The notes: a model not told the origin generated them from the letters alone. 9,622 nucleotides of DNA from Elusimicrobia bacterium RIFCSPLOWO2_01_FULL_59_12 (GCA_001800075.1 MGUR01000016.1:2251-11872), one strand, 5' to 3'; shown: positions 1 through 6,526, counted from the stretch's first letter. Made by a program: numbers and translations.

Positions 1-387
1 CAGCCGTTTCAACCGCTCCCGGTCCTGAAAACGCACCGCCGCCGCGTAAACCAGATAGGTGTTGACGATCAGAAAGATCGCCGCCCGGCTGCCCTCGCTG
101 TAAATCGGCTTACGAAAATGAGGGTGCTGGATAAACGAAATGATCCAGGACACCAGGCACACGCCCAGCAGTCCCCACAGCACGCCGTCGAGCGGGGAAC
201 GCACCCACACCCATTCGCGGGCCTTCCACGCCTGCCACATCCATAGGAGCCAGCACGCACAGACCAGAATATTCAGCAGGGCAATCTGCGTGAAGTAAGG
301 ATTGCGCGTCAGGTTGGTGAAAAAGAGCAGGGGACAAACGGCGAACAAGGCATAGACCGCAAGCGTCAAAAAACGCGGCTGGATCAT
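1..387 (-). CDS. O-antigen ligase/polymerase-like membrane protein, N-terminal part (runs off left edge)
   Basis: An open frame of 129 codons runs from an ATG at 387 to the left edge without a stop, so only the N-terminus is visible. It has about four hydrophobic segments (roughly residues 7-25, 32-50, 69-88 and 103-120), typical of the start of a Wzy/WaaL-type polytopic protein. Its layout and several stretches resemble the N-terminus of the neighbouring large ligase (compare FTQIALLNILVCACWLLWMW with AQVKITIVQMLGTVLVTLWY), so the two look like tandem paralogues. The ATG overlaps the stop of the upstream gene as ATGA, which points to translational coupling in one operon; no Shine-Dalgarno motif is obvious. 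Likely role by family: polymerisation or ligation of surface polysaccharide in the inner membrane. The catalytic region lies outside the window, so the call rests on homology to the neighbour. Confidence 0.72.
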   Translation of the reverse strand, partial: MIQPRFLTLAVYALFAVCPLLFFTNLTRNPYFTQIALLNILVCACWLLWMWQAWKAREWVWVRSPLDGVLWGLLGVCLVSWIISFIQHPHFRKPIYSEGSRAAIFLIVNTYLVYAAAVRFQDRERLKRL

Positions 388-3071
388 GCGCGATTGAAGA
401 TCTTCTGTACATCGGGGTCGTTGGGGGACAACTCCCTGACCTTGAGCCAGGCGCGGTAGGCGTTTTGCTGGTCGCCCAACCGCCCGTAGGTCACCGCCAG
501 ATTCTTCCAGCCCCGGGGGTTCGCGCGCTCCACCCAGATGTTTTTCTGCATTTCCTTGGTCGCCATGCGGAAAGCTTTCGCCGCTTCCCGGAAGCGGCCG
601 CGCATAAACCTCAGATTTCCCAGATTCTCAAACATGTCCGCCGTAAAATGCCGGTGCGTGCGGTGCCAATCTTCTCCCATGACGTTGTTTTCGGGAGCGC
701 CGCAGACCCACGCTCCAAGCGATTCTTTATACAGGGCGTCCGCCTTGTCCAGGTAGCTTTCCGCAAGGGCCGGATCCCCCCGCGCGCGCGCCAGATCGGC
801 CAGCTGGATCTTCACCCAAGCCATCCGGGTGTAGTTCGGTTCGAACACCGGGTCGATATCGTGGTATTTCTGAAAATAAAAAAGCGCCTTGGCCCAGTCC
901 TTTTCCACTTCCATGAGCATCTGATTGGCCAGCGCCGCCTGGCCGCTGGCGCGGGCCTGGTCAGCGGCCGCCTTATCGTCGGCGCCCTTCTTCAGATGGA
1001 CCAGCCCCGCCTGATGGTGGGATTGCACGTAATTCGGCGCGATCGCCCAGGTCCGGCCGTATTCGTTCACCGCCCTCTCATAATCCCCCTGGCGCCACCG
1101 GTCGGTGTAGACGTTCCCCATAAAGTAATACGCCATGAGATAGTTCGGATTCAGGCGCACGACGGTCTGGTAGTTGGCCAGCGCTTCGTCCCACTTCTGC
1201 TGCTTGGAGAAAAAGATGCCGCGGTTGTGGTGCACATCGGCCATGAAAAAACCCCAGAACGTATACACCGGGAAAAGCGCCGCCCCAAAAATGAGGAATC
1301 CGTACATCAACCGGAGCGACTTCGAGGTCTTGAAGAAAACCCAGAGCGTGGCGGCCACCGTCCCCGCGAAGGCGATCCAGGAGATCAACCAGAGCAACAA
1401 TTCACCGAACGGCTGCGGGAGGGGCCCCTGGGCGTCCTTGAACTGCATAACAATGAAGTACGCCAGAGCGATCGAGAGGCTCAGGGTGGCGAGGTGCAGC
1501 CCTTTTTGAAGAGTGGCCGCCAGCGGGGAGGGGGCCGCCTCCGGCGGCGCGTCTTTATCGGGCGGCGGTTCAGTCTCCCGCATGGGATCGTGGATCACCA
1601 TCGCTCCGATCAGCCCGGCCAGCAGCCAGAGGAAAATGCCGGACGATACAAACCGCAGGCTCACATCCATAAAGTTGTGGATGAGCATGCCCCAGAACGC
1701 GGCCAGAATGCCCAGCATATAATACGCCCGCGGGTCGTCCGTAGATTTGCGTTTCCCCGACACCGGGTCCCGGATGGACAGCCCTTCGGTAAAACGCGCC
1801 AGAGCCCGCGCGCCCATGGTCGAAAACAGCACGATGATCCAGACAAAGATGCCGAAGCCGATCAGCCCCTCATCCATGAACACTTCCAGGTATTCGTTCT
1901 CCGCGTGGTCGGTCTCGGTGTTGTGCTTGCCTTCAATGTGGAAGATCTGGGGACGCCGGTAGGCCGGATAGAGCACCCGGAAGCTGCCGACGCCGCTGCC
2001 GATGATCGGACTCGGAGCCGCCATCTCCCAGGTGGACACCCAGGTGAAAATACGGAAACGTATAGAATCCATGCGCTGCATCGAGACGATCCCAACCCCC
2101 AGGCTGCAGACCGCCAGCGCGGCGAACATGCCGATCTTCAGCGCCCGGCGCAGCCGCTCCGAATGCAGCTGCGTGAAAAAGAACAACACCAGCATCATAA
2201 ACCCGATCACCGCGGCCGTGTAGCCCACCCAGGCGCCCTTGGACACGGTGACGATGTTGCAAAGGGTGATAAAGAAAAACAGGATCCCTAAAAAAGAAAA
2301 CTTGAGCGCGGACCACAAGGTGAAGGCGCCCAAAAGCAGCATGAAGAGCAACCCTTCATTTTCCGGCATACGGATCGCCTGGGCCAGGACGTCGATTTTC
2401 CACAGCAGGGCTGAAACGCCCATCACGCAAAGCGCAAACGAGAGCAGGGCCAGCGGCCGGTCTTTGTTTCGCTTTAACATCAAGGCCAGGGTGATCGGCG
2501 TCAGGATCACCAGGAAGTTGCCGAAAAAGTTCGGGTTGCCGAAGGTGGAAAATATGCGCGTCGCGAAGGCCTGGCGCCAGATGAACGGATCGATCCCTGC
2601 CGGGAACCGGCTGATCGGGTAAAAACGGATGTCCAGCATCTCGATCATCCCGTAGCCCACGCTGATCGCCGTCGCCAACAGAAGATACTTCACCATCCGT
2701 TTCAGGCGCTCCAGGGTATTGATCTCGGTGAGGGCGATGAGCGCGAAATGCACATAAAACACCCGGCGGAGCGTCTCATCCAGGTTGGGGCCGGGATACG
2801 CGGTGTGGGAAAATGAAATCAGGCCGGACGCCAGACTTGCCAGGAGAGGAACGACGACCGGCGCGTACCGCTTCAAGGACACGCCTCCCTCGCAGGCCAC
2901 CTTCAAATACCAGAGCGTCACCAGCACGGTCCCCAGCATTTGAACGATGGTGATTTTGACCTGAGCCGAGTCGTAGGTGCGCAGGTAAAAGGCGATCGAG
3001 GTCAACAGATAGAGGAAGGGAAGCCCGTAGCTGAGGTATCGACTGCTGAGGCGTGCGGTTGTGCGGTCCAT
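384..3071 (-). CDS. O-antigen ligase/polymerase family protein (Wzy_C) with C-terminal TPR repeats
   Basis: A polytopic inner-membrane protein of 895 residues from the ATG at 3071; a GTG at 3128 would give 914. Residues here are numbered from the GTG. Many membrane segments fill about 31-520. The Wzy_C/WaaL core is about 255-440, with Arg359 in RFRIFTW and the typical periplasmic-loop motif HAENEYLEVFMDEGLIG at 408-424. Three more membrane segments (about 543-628) lead into TPR-like helices at about 633-914, such as WDEALANYQTVVRLNPNY and FREAAKAFRMATKEM. In this family such proteins transfer or polymerise undecaprenyl-linked glycans at the periplasmic face; the TPR part may bind partners or measure chains (inference). 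I prefer the ATG at 3071 because the GTG lies inside the upstream gene by 41 nt, whereas the ATG sits 16 nt after its stop. Its SD is weak (GAAGCGGG). The stop overlaps the next gene's start. Confidence 0.88.
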   Translation of the reverse strand: MDRTTARLSSRYLSYGLPFLYLLTSIAFYLRTYDSAQVKITIVQMLGTVLVTLWYLKVACEGGVSLKRYAPVVVPLLASLASGLISFSHTAYPGPNLDETLRRVFYVHFALIALTEINTLERLKRMVKYLLLATAISVGYGMIEMLDIRFYPISRFPAGIDPFIWRQAFATRIFSTFGNPNFFGNFLVILTPITLALMLKRNKDRPLALLSFALCVMGVSALLWKIDVLAQAIRMPENEGLLFMLLLGAFTLWSALKFSFLGILFFFITLCNIVTVSKGAWVGYTAAVIGFMMLVLFFFTQLHSERLRRALKIGMFAALAVCSLGVGIVSMQRMDSIRFRIFTWVSTWEMAAPSPIIGSGVGSFRVLYPAYRRPQIFHIEGKHNTETDHAENEYLEVFMDEGLIGFGIFVWIIVLFSTMGARALARFTEGLSIRDPVSGKRKSTDDPRAYYMLGILAAFWGMLIHNFMDVSLRFVSSGIFLWLLAGLIGAMVIHDPMRETEPPPDKDAPPEAAPSPLAATLQKGLHLATLSLSIALAYFIVMQFKDAQGPLPQPFGELLLWLISWIAFAGTVAATLWVFFKTSKSLRLMYGFLIFGAALFPVYTFWGFFMADVHHNRGIFFSKQQKWDEALANYQTVVRLNPNYLMAYYFMGNVYTDRWRQGDYERAVNEYGRTWAIAPNYVQSHHQAGLVHLKKGADDKAAADQARASGQAALANQMLMEVEKDWAKALFYFQKYHDIDPVFEPNYTRMAWVKIQLADLARARGDPALAESYLDKADALYKESLGAWVCGAPENNVMGEDWHRTHRHFTADMFENLGNLRFMRGRFREAAKAFRMATKEMQKNIWVERANPRGWKNLAVTYGRLGDQQNAYRAWLKVRELSPNDPDVQKIFNRA

Positions 3072-3087
3072 CAATTCGTTGCCCGCT

Positions 3088-4062
3088 TCAAGATCGGCGC
3101 GTTTTAAATCGGAAATTAAGACTGACACGGTGCGTCATGCCGAGGTCCCCCAACGGAATAAATGCGTAATCCAAAGACGCTGTCTTGAACCGGAGCCCCA
3201 GGCCTCCGCCAAAGTTAGAAAGCGCGCCCAGATCCGGGTTGGTCATGGCGTAGCGGTAACCGACACGGATGGAAAAAAACCGCCGTGGGGTGACTTCGGC
3301 CCCCACGTCCAGCTCGCCTTGGGTGTCCGTGCGTTTCACAAAATCCGTCGAGAAAAGCCACTGGGCAAAGGGCTGGCCGGAGGCGCCCACGCGCAGCGTG
3401 AGGGGCAGCTTCACGGCCGCCTCGGAGAACTTGGAAGCCGTTCCCAGGTTCAGCACCGAGGCGCCCACATTCCAGGAACGTTCGACATTTCCCTGATACA
3501 TCACGCCCGCATCCACCGCCGCACCATTAGAGGACGCATCACCCAAAGATTCTCGCAAAAATTTGAGCGTGGTTCCAATGGACAGGCCCTCCATGATCAA
3601 GGGACCCGCCAAGGAAGCGCCGGCGACCATGTCGTAGGCGGAAAAACTGCCGGTTTCGGTAAACCCGTCGCCGGTGGCCAGATCCGTGGCGACGGTGCGG
3701 TTGATGTGGCTCACCCTCAAATGGTTGGCCAAGAGGCCCCAGCTGAACGTTTCGTCGCGTCCGGCATGGCCGTAGACGACCGCCTCCTGGGCCACGTCCT
3801 CCACGTAACTCAAATGTTCGAAGGACGCCTGAGACGCGGCCAGAGTGGCGAGACTTGCGGGGTTATAAACCAGCCCCTGAATATCATTGGGTACGGAGGT
3901 GAAGGCCTGTCCCATGGCGGCCGACCGCGCGCCCGTGGGAATGTTCAGAAATGCAAAACTGGAAGTCCCGCTGTTACTGCCGGCCGCGCCCAGGGGAGCT
4001 TCCAGTAAACTGATCACTACAATAAGGAGGGACCAGCGAACGAATGTGGCGTGTCTATGCAT
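3088..4062 (-). CDS. PorV/PorQ-family outer-membrane beta-barrel protein
   Basis: A 324-residue exported protein. Residues 1-28 form a signal peptide (basic HRHATFVR, hydrophobic WSLLIVVISLL, then a small-residue AAG region). Residues 32-72 carry the family signature: a GTSSFAFLNIP start, the GARSAAMGQAFT block, an aspartate turn and the YNPASLA motif, matching the usual F-L-x-I-P-x-G-A-R-x-x-x-M-G-x-A-F and W/Y-N-P-A-x-L pattern. The rest alternates short polar turns and amphipathic strands and ends in the aromatic strand VSLNFRFKT, as expected for a FadL-like barrel. Members act in the outer membrane, some as shuttle components of type IX secretion, but many lineages carry family members without a proven role. 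It is the first gene of the envelope cluster and lies 16 nt upstream of the Wzy_C protein. A strong promoter lies directly at its start. Confidence 0.85.
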   Translation of the reverse strand: MHRHATFVRWSLLIVVISLLEAPLGAAGSNSGTSSFAFLNIPTGARSAAMGQAFTSVPNDIQGLVYNPASLATLAASQASFEHLSYVEDVAQEAVVYGHAGRDETFSWGLLANHLRVSHINRTVATDLATGDGFTETGSFSAYDMVAGASLAGPLIMEGLSIGTTLKFLRESLGDASSNGAAVDAGVMYQGNVERSWNVGASVLNLGTASKFSEAAVKLPLTLRVGASGQPFAQWLFSTDFVKRTDTQGELDVGAEVTPRRFFSIRVGYRYAMTNPDLGALSNFGGGLGLRFKTASLDYAFIPLGDLGMTHRVSLNFRFKTRRS

Positions 4063-4070
4063 GCCGCCTA

Positions 4071-4099
4071 TGTATAACAGCCCATTGATTGCCGGTCAA
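4071..4099 (-). promoter_or_regulatory. Sigma70-type promoter with extended -10 at the porV-like gene
   Basis: On the minus strand a -35 TTGACC (4094-4099) is followed after exactly 17 nt by TATACA (4071-4076), preceded by TG plus one base, which makes an extended -10. The expected transcription start, about 7 nt past the -10, falls at about 4063-4065, almost on the ATG at 4062. There is no room for a Shine-Dalgarno site, so the transcript may be leaderless. Confidence 0.6.
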
Positions 4100-4142
4100 G
4101 CGAAAAACGCTCATAAGACAAGGCCAAAAAGAAAGCCGGGGA

Positions 4143-4350
4143 CCATCGCTGTCTACTCTCAAAGGTGGCGATGGCCATCAGCAAAACGATCGGCATTAAG
4201 CCGATCGTGCTGATGGAGGGACTCCCCGCCATTGAGTCACTGGCGGGCCCGCCAAAGCCGTAGTGGCGGGGAACCCTCGACCACCTGTTTACCATCGTTC
4301 CAATGCGTTAACGGACGATGGCCTAGCTCCGCAAAAATAGGTCGCTAGGC
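4143..4350. repeat. Chain of back-to-back inverted repeats (hairpin array)
   Basis: Consecutive perfect or near-perfect stems abut one another: H1 CCATCGC 4143-4149 with GCGATGG 4168-4174; H2 CCATCAGCA 4175-4183 plus CGATCGGC 4187-4194 with GCCGATCG 4200-4207 plus TGCTGATGG 4208-4216 (17 bp, AAA bulge, 5-nt loop); H3a and H3b, two hairpins with CCCGCCA/TGGCGGG arms at 4225-4247 and 4248-4270; an outer pairing GAGGG 4216-4220 with CCCTC 4274-4278; H4 CCATCGT 4292-4298 with ACGATGG 4315-4321; H5 GCCTAGC 4321-4327 with GCTAGGC 4344-4350. Three stems begin with CCATC. It lies upstream of the porV promoter and downstream of the orphan exported gene. It could be an ncRNA, a repetitive palindromic element or a recombination/cruciform site. 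No U-tract marks it as a simple terminator. The repeats are seen directly; their role is unknown. Confidence 0.75.
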
Positions 4351-4557
4351 GAAATCCTTGGGTCTACGAAAACTAAATCCATGAATCCAATTGATTTTAT
4401 ATATGAATCGCGGAATCTCTAAATTCGCGTTGATCGAGAAATTGCAATTTTAACCCAATATTAACCCAAGAGTCCGTCGAAGAGAATGCAAGATTCCCGA
4501 TTTTTGTATTACAAGAAAATTGCAATGATCTCGGTGATAGATTGCAAGAGTATGCCA
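4351..4557. other. AT-rich non-coding stretch with a 12-bp palindrome
   Basis: No credible gene is seen here. Notable items are the perfect palindrome AAATTGCAATTT at 4439-4450 and a short direct repeat TTAACCCAA at 4450-4458 and 4461-4469. The base composition turns clearly AT-richer from about 4360, marking a compositional boundary next to the hairpin array. Confidence 0.6.
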
Positions 4558-5541
4558 TTATCGACTGTTCCCATGCGACGCACATTGCAGGGCTTTCCAA
4601 AACGGTTCTTGTTCTACCACGGCGTCCCAGCGCTTCCGATTCTCAGGCTCTGCATACCATTGAATAAACGCTTTCTCCTGCGCGCGGGGATCTGACTTGG
4701 CAATCGATGGAGGAATTGCTTCTTCAAAAATGGCATAAAAATTATCCGTAGGGCCGGCCGCTTTTACAGACGCCGCGAATGTCTGTATTTCTTGATCCAG
4801 AGCCTTCATCTTTATCGTTCGATCTGTCATTTTCTCCTCGGATATTGCAAGCTTCTGCAATTTTAAGCCAATTAGAACGGGAAACACCTCCGCATGCCCG
4901 AGAAGATTGATTTCCGCATCGCGTTGTATCTTTACTCCAAGTTTGCCTATTTCCTGAAGTGTCAATATCTTCTGATCCAAGGCGCTCTTTAAAAATCCAA
5001 AATATTTCATGCAATCAATCGTAGGAAGGGTCTGAAGCTGCCCAAGATAACCTATGTAGTTTCTCTTGCTCAGTGATCCCTCCATGCAAATATAACTATC
5101 CCAAGCCCGGACCATTTTTGCTTCTCCGAGATCCAGACTTTTAGCATTCATTGCGTTGATGAGACTCTCCCGAATCAACGGAGATCGGGGGTCGTTCCGA
5201 AAAACGATGTATGCTTTTGCTAATTGTACCGCTCCAGCCAAGTTTTCATTTGAAATTTGATTCAGAAGCTTGAGGGCACGAGGGAAATTAACAATAAGAT
5301 TTGGATTCGCTGATTTCAGTAAGCCTGCCTGATCGAGGGCGAAGAAATAGCCGACTAGTGGCGAAAATTGTTCGCCCTGGTCTACGAACCTTTCGAGCCG
5401 TACCCGGGTTCCTGGTTCTGGCTTCTCAGTCCAAAGTGAGAAAATTGTGTCATCTGGAATAACGATATCTCTTGATTCAGAAATGCCACTCACTAAGACA
5501 GACAAGGCAACGATAGGAACCAGAATCGGTGTACGAAACAT
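4558..5541 (-). CDS. Hypothetical exported protein (orphan)
   Basis: A 327-residue protein of unrecognised family. Residues 1-20 (MFRTPILVPIVALSVLVSGI) look like a cleavable signal peptide, so it is probably periplasmic or surface-exposed. The remainder is predicted by eye to be mostly helical, with repeated leucine/alanine-rich amphipathic stretches (for example about 88-130 and 180-225). Two cysteines occur close together in the middle (CMEG near 152 and DCMKY near 177) and one near the C-terminus. No catalytic motif is recognised. Its codon and base use is more AT-rich than that of the flanking envelope genes, consistent with later acquisition. It follows the small membrane protein on the same strand after 10 nt, so the two probably form an operon. 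The upstream SD is weak. Confidence applies to it being a real gene, not to any function. Confidence 0.7.
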   Translation of the reverse strand: MFRTPILVPIVALSVLVSGISESRDIVIPDDTIFSLWTEKPEPGTRVRLERFVDQGEQFSPLVGYFFALDQAGLLKSANPNLIVNFPRALKLLNQISNENLAGAVQLAKAYIVFRNDPRSPLIRESLINAMNAKSLDLGEAKMVRAWDSYICMEGSLSKRNYIGYLGQLQTLPTIDCMKYFGFLKSALDQKILTLQEIGKLGVKIQRDAEINLLGHAEVFPVLIGLKLQKLAISEEKMTDRTIKMKALDQEIQTFAASVKAAGPTDNFYAIFEEAIPPSIAKSDPRAQEKAFIQWYAEPENRKRWDAVVEQEPFWKALQCASHGNSR

Positions 5542-5551
5542 TTTATGATTT

Positions 5552-5812
5552 CTACATTCTCATAATGATCGCCCGTACCCCAGGCAAAAGTAGAAGAAGC
5601 CAGCCGCCAAGGATGATGAAGAGCGTCGGTGTTTCTTTGGTAATTCGGCCGCTGAATGTAAAAAGTCCAATTTCCCCGGGGAACCAAATACAAGCCAATG
5701 CCACCGGAACAAAATAAACGAATCTACGATCCAAGAATCCCAAAGGGAATGTGATACAGAGAATGATGTAGAGCGCCGCAATCACAAGCGATAAGTTACG
5801 ATTCCAGTTCAT
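5552..5812 (-). CDS. Small hypothetical membrane protein (about three TM segments)
   Basis: An 86-residue hydrophobic protein starting at the ATG at 5812 (MNWNRNLSLV). The longer reading starting at 5875 is unlikely because it would run through the tRNA-Thr gene. Membrane segments are visible at about residues 8-27, 32-48 and 62-82, with the conserved-looking elements LDRRF, IWFPGEIG and the glycine/tryptophan turn GGWLLLLLPG. Proteins of this general shape are annotated only as hypothetical; I do not recognise a function. It lies about 33 nt downstream of tRNA-Thr and 10 nt upstream of the exported orphan protein, suggesting joint transcription, possibly by read-through from the tRNA promoter. 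The SD is poor (a GAGG lies rather far upstream). Confidence 0.6.
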   Translation of the reverse strand: MNWNRNLSLVIAALYIILCITFPLGFLDRRFVYFVPVALACIWFPGEIGLFTFSGRITKETPTLFIILGGWLLLLLPGVRAIIMRM

Positions 5813-5845
5813 CCCAGGATGCTCTGCCTCGAATACAAAACAATA

Positions 5846-5918
5846 AGCCGAGGATCGGACTTGAACCGACAACATCTCCCTTACGAAGGGAGTGCTCTAC
5901 CAATTGAGCTACCTCGGC
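5846..5918 (-). tRNA. tRNA-Thr(CGU)
   Basis: A complete 73-nt cloverleaf on the minus strand. The acceptor GCCGAGG pairs with CCTCGGC, the D stem is GCTC/GAGC, the anticodon stem is CTCCC/GGGAG with loop TTCGTAA (anticodon CGT at 5883-5885, reading ACG), and the T arm is GTCGG-TTCAAGT-CCGAT. The discriminator base is T and CCA is not encoded. It lies at the head of the AT-rich segment, just upstream of the two orphan genes. Confidence 0.95.
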
Positions 5919-5936
5919 AAAAATTTGTCTGAAATA

Positions 5937-5965
5937 ATTCTACGGGTTCTTGGTTAACCGTTGAA
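5937..5965 (-). promoter_or_regulatory. Candidate promoter of tRNA-Thr
   Basis: On the minus strand TAGAAT (5937-5942, five of six -10 consensus bases) lies 17 nt after TTCAAC (5960-5965, weak -35). It is about 18 nt upstream of the mature tRNA 5' end, a sensible distance. It is a pattern match only. Confidence 0.4.
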
Positions 5966-6164
5966 TCTGTTCCTTCCCTACCATCTCACATTTTGAACAA
6001 TGTTTTCCGCAAACATAGGTCAAACCCAAGTTTGACCCCAAATTCTCAAGAATTTCAAGGAATCCGCCACACAAGCTCCGGGCGGATCGCCGGATTTGTG
6101 GCGATTTCAACCTCATCGCCGGCTATACCGCTTCATTATCACACACTTTGCTGAGCCCAATGTT
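5966..6164. other. Non-coding stretch with three inverted repeats
   Basis: No gene is supported here. Three inverted repeats lie close together: GGTCAAAC 6018-6025 with GTTTGACC 6030-6037 (loop CCAA); AAATTCT 6040-6046 with AGAATTT 6049-6055; and CGCCACA 6065-6071 with TGTGGCG 6097-6103, which encloses TCCGG 6077-6081 with CCGGA 6090-6094. None is followed by a convincing T-run on either strand. An 8-bp direct repeat ATCGCCGG occurs at 6086-6093 and 6115-6122. Confidence 0.6.
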
Positions 6165-6202
6165 TTACGAAACAGGTGCTCTACCAGCTGAGCTACCCCG
6201 GC
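6165..6202 (-). pseudogene. Truncated tRNA-Thr-like gene (5' half only)
   Basis: The minus strand from 6202 reads as a normal tRNA 5' half: acceptor GCCGGGG, TA, D stem GCTC/GAGC with loop AGCTGGTA, A26, anticodon 5' arm CCTGT, and the loop TTCGTAA, identical to the loop of the intact tRNA-Thr(CGU) at 5846-5918. Immediately after the loop the match stops: the next bases AACAT cannot pair with CCTGT, and no T arm or acceptor 3' strand (CCCCGGC) is found downstream. The remnant ends 15 nt from the toxin stop codon. It differs from the intact tRNA mainly in the anticodon stem, so it derives from a different tRNA-Thr gene rather than a local copy. It looks like the scar of recombination at the anticodon loop. 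Confidence 0.8.
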
Positions 6203-6217
6203 GTAAAACGATGCCTC

Positions 6218-6526
6218 TTAAACAATCTCCCACCGTTCTGCAATCTTTCGTCGAATATCACGACGACCGTGAATCACAGCGGCAATGTCGATACGATCCT
6301 GTTTTAAGCGATAAAGAATACGGTAATTCTGAAAGATAAGTTCCCGAGCGGCCGGATCTTCTATTTCTGGGATGATGCGTCCAAGCCCAGGAAATTGTTC
6401 CAGCTTTTGGACAGTCTGTAAAATCCTCTGGATAAATTCAACGGCGTAATATTCGGAACCTTGAGCAATGTAGTCTCGGAGGCCTGTTAGATCATCAATG
6501 GCAGGGGCTGACCAGAAAAGAATCAT
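6218..6526 (-). CDS. Type II toxin, RelE/ParE superfamily
   Basis: A 102-residue protein with the classic ParE-like fold pattern: N-terminal strand ILFWSAPAIDDL, a helix holding LRDYIAQ, the second helix YYAVEFIQRILQTVQKLEQF, the turn PGLGRIIPE, then strands RELIFQNYRILYR (61-73) and IDIAAVIHGRRD (79-90). In the family these toxins act either on DNA gyrase (ParE) or on ribosome-bound mRNA (RelE); the sequence here resembles the ParE/YoeB-like branch, but the target cannot be fixed by eye. Its ATG overlaps the antitoxin stop as ATGA, the usual coupled arrangement. The gene is intact and of normal length. It lies in the AT-rich segment between tRNA-Thr remnants. Confidence 0.9.
   Translation of the reverse strand: MILFWSAPAIDDLTGLRDYIAQGSEYYAVEFIQRILQTVQKLEQFPGLGRIIPEIEDPAARELIFQNYRILYRLKQDRIDIAAVIHGRRDIRRKIAERWEIV

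Noticed and set aside
465..2291. 608-codon plus-strand open frame
   Set aside because: It lies entirely antisense to the Wzy_C/TPR protein, whose domains are clear. The product is arginine/histidine/proline-rich with no recognisable domain, as expected of a shadow in GC-rich DNA.
3061..4008. 315-codon plus-strand open frame opposite the PorV-like gene
   Set aside because: The minus strand has a signal peptide and family motifs; the plus frame has a low-complexity basic composition and no start signals.
4225..4270. CRISPR-type repeat array
   Set aside because: The repeated units are 7-bp palindromic arms with 9-nt loops and only two units; there are no 25-40 nt repeats or spacers and no cas genes.
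4068..4295. 75-codon minus-strand open frame in the gap upstream of the porV-like gene
   Set aside because: It runs through the hairpin array and the porV promoter, has no SD, and its sequence simply reflects the inverted repeats.
4321..4350. Integron attC-like site (GCCTAGC ... GCTAGGC)
   Set aside because: The arms resemble the outer attC boxes, but the required AAC/GTT core is AGC/GCT and the loop is only 16 nt with no inner boxes. No integron integrase is present.
5920..6202. Group I intron splitting the tRNA-Thr-like gene
   Set aside because: No 3' tRNA half (T arm and CCCCGGC acceptor strand) was found downstream on the minus strand, and no intron core elements were recognised.
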